Translations under genes and position numbers: made by a program
Origin: Methylocaldum sp035627495
GTDB taxonomy: Bacteria; Pseudomonadota; Gammaproteobacteria; Methylococcales; Methylococcaceae
NCBI RefSeq assembly: GCF_035627495.1
Contig: NZ_DASPLO010000140.1
Coordinates: 1 to 64,000 of the forward strand
Length of the DNA stretch: 64,000 nt
Direction: 5' to 3'
Notes under the pieces: model-generated
Database searches by the model: none
What the model was told of the DNA's origin: nothing
Seen by the model: the letters and a program-made list of their open reading frames with translations, nothing else
Shown: piece by piece, positions 63,896 through 64,000 of the stretch
How positions within the stretch are numbered: position 1 is the first letter of the stretch
Layout of the letters: every line of letters begins with the position of its first letter

Positions 63896-64000
63896 GCGAT
63901 TCGGTCGACTTGGTATGGGATATCCGCAGTCCTTTCATGGCCAAAAGCTTCCTAACTTTTTGGATTTCACATGGTTTTCAAACCTAGACTTTATTTTCTC

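Overview
The window looks like the chromosome of a gammaproteobacterial methane or methanol oxidiser of the Methylococcaceae type. The main evidence is a nearly complete set of tetrahydromethanopterin/methanofuran C1 genes (fhcC, fhcD, fhcA, fhcB, mch, fae, beta-RFAP synthase and several accessory genes) and a membrane-bound molybdenum formate dehydrogenase. These sit among gammaproteobacterial housekeeping genes (lspA-ileS-ribF-murJ, rpsT, proB-obgE-rpmA-rplU). The genus is inferred from gene content only. No rRNA, tRNA or CRISPR array was seen.

Layout. 1-10.4 kb is accessory: the end of an IS256-type element, a di-haem cytochrome c peroxidase-like protein, a small repeat-containing secreted protein, a DapA-like aldolase, a DCC-family protein, an exported protein next to a subtilisin-like protease, an amidohydrolase and an FMN reductase. 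10.4-16.1 kb holds a three-PAS GGDEF/EAL protein and a DUF1631 protein. 16.3-26.1 kb is housekeeping: ampD, then lspA-ileS-ribF-murJ on the minus strand, rpsT with a clear sigma70 promoter and a TTG start, then proB-obgE and rpmA-rplU on the minus strand.

26.2-42.5 kb is the C1 block. The fhc genes on the minus strand encode the formyltransferase/hydrolase complex. On the plus strand come beta-RFAP synthase, an ATP-grasp protein, mch, a RimK-like ligase (orf5), a CitG-like protein (orf7) and fae, ended by a strong terminator. Next is a divergent cluster: a HisA-like protein of unknown role on the minus strand, facing four overlapping plus-strand genes. These resemble archaeal MfnD, MfnF and MfnE of methanofuran synthesis, plus a PabB-like enzyme that could supply p-aminobenzoate for the pterin. 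Together the block would take formaldehyde through methylene-, methenyl- and formyl-H4MPT to formate and make both coenzymes; mtdB is not in the window. moaD-moaE follow, relevant to the molybdopterin needed by formate dehydrogenase.

43.5-63.9 kb is the formate dehydrogenase locus, split in two. Accessory genes (DUF3306, polyferredoxin, TorD-like chaperone) lie on the minus strand at 44.1-46.8 kb. Structural genes (TAT peptide, fdhA, fdhB, lipoprotein, fdhI) lie on the plus strand at 57.8-63.6 kb, with an Uma2 gene inserted behind five tandem Shine-Dalgarno repeats. Between the halves is a defence island of about 10.4 kb: an IS110 transposase remnant, a phosphorothioation-associated methyltransferase, a CcdA/CcdB pair, and a five-gene overlapping operon dndC-dndD-dndE/FtsK-AAA ATPase-DUF4435 TOPRIM.

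The most interesting candidate is that operon. A PARIS-like ATPase/TOPRIM pair is translationally coupled to a DNA phosphorothioation module that has a DndE-FtsK fusion and no dndB or dndFGH in view. It may be a modification system with an unusual effector arm.
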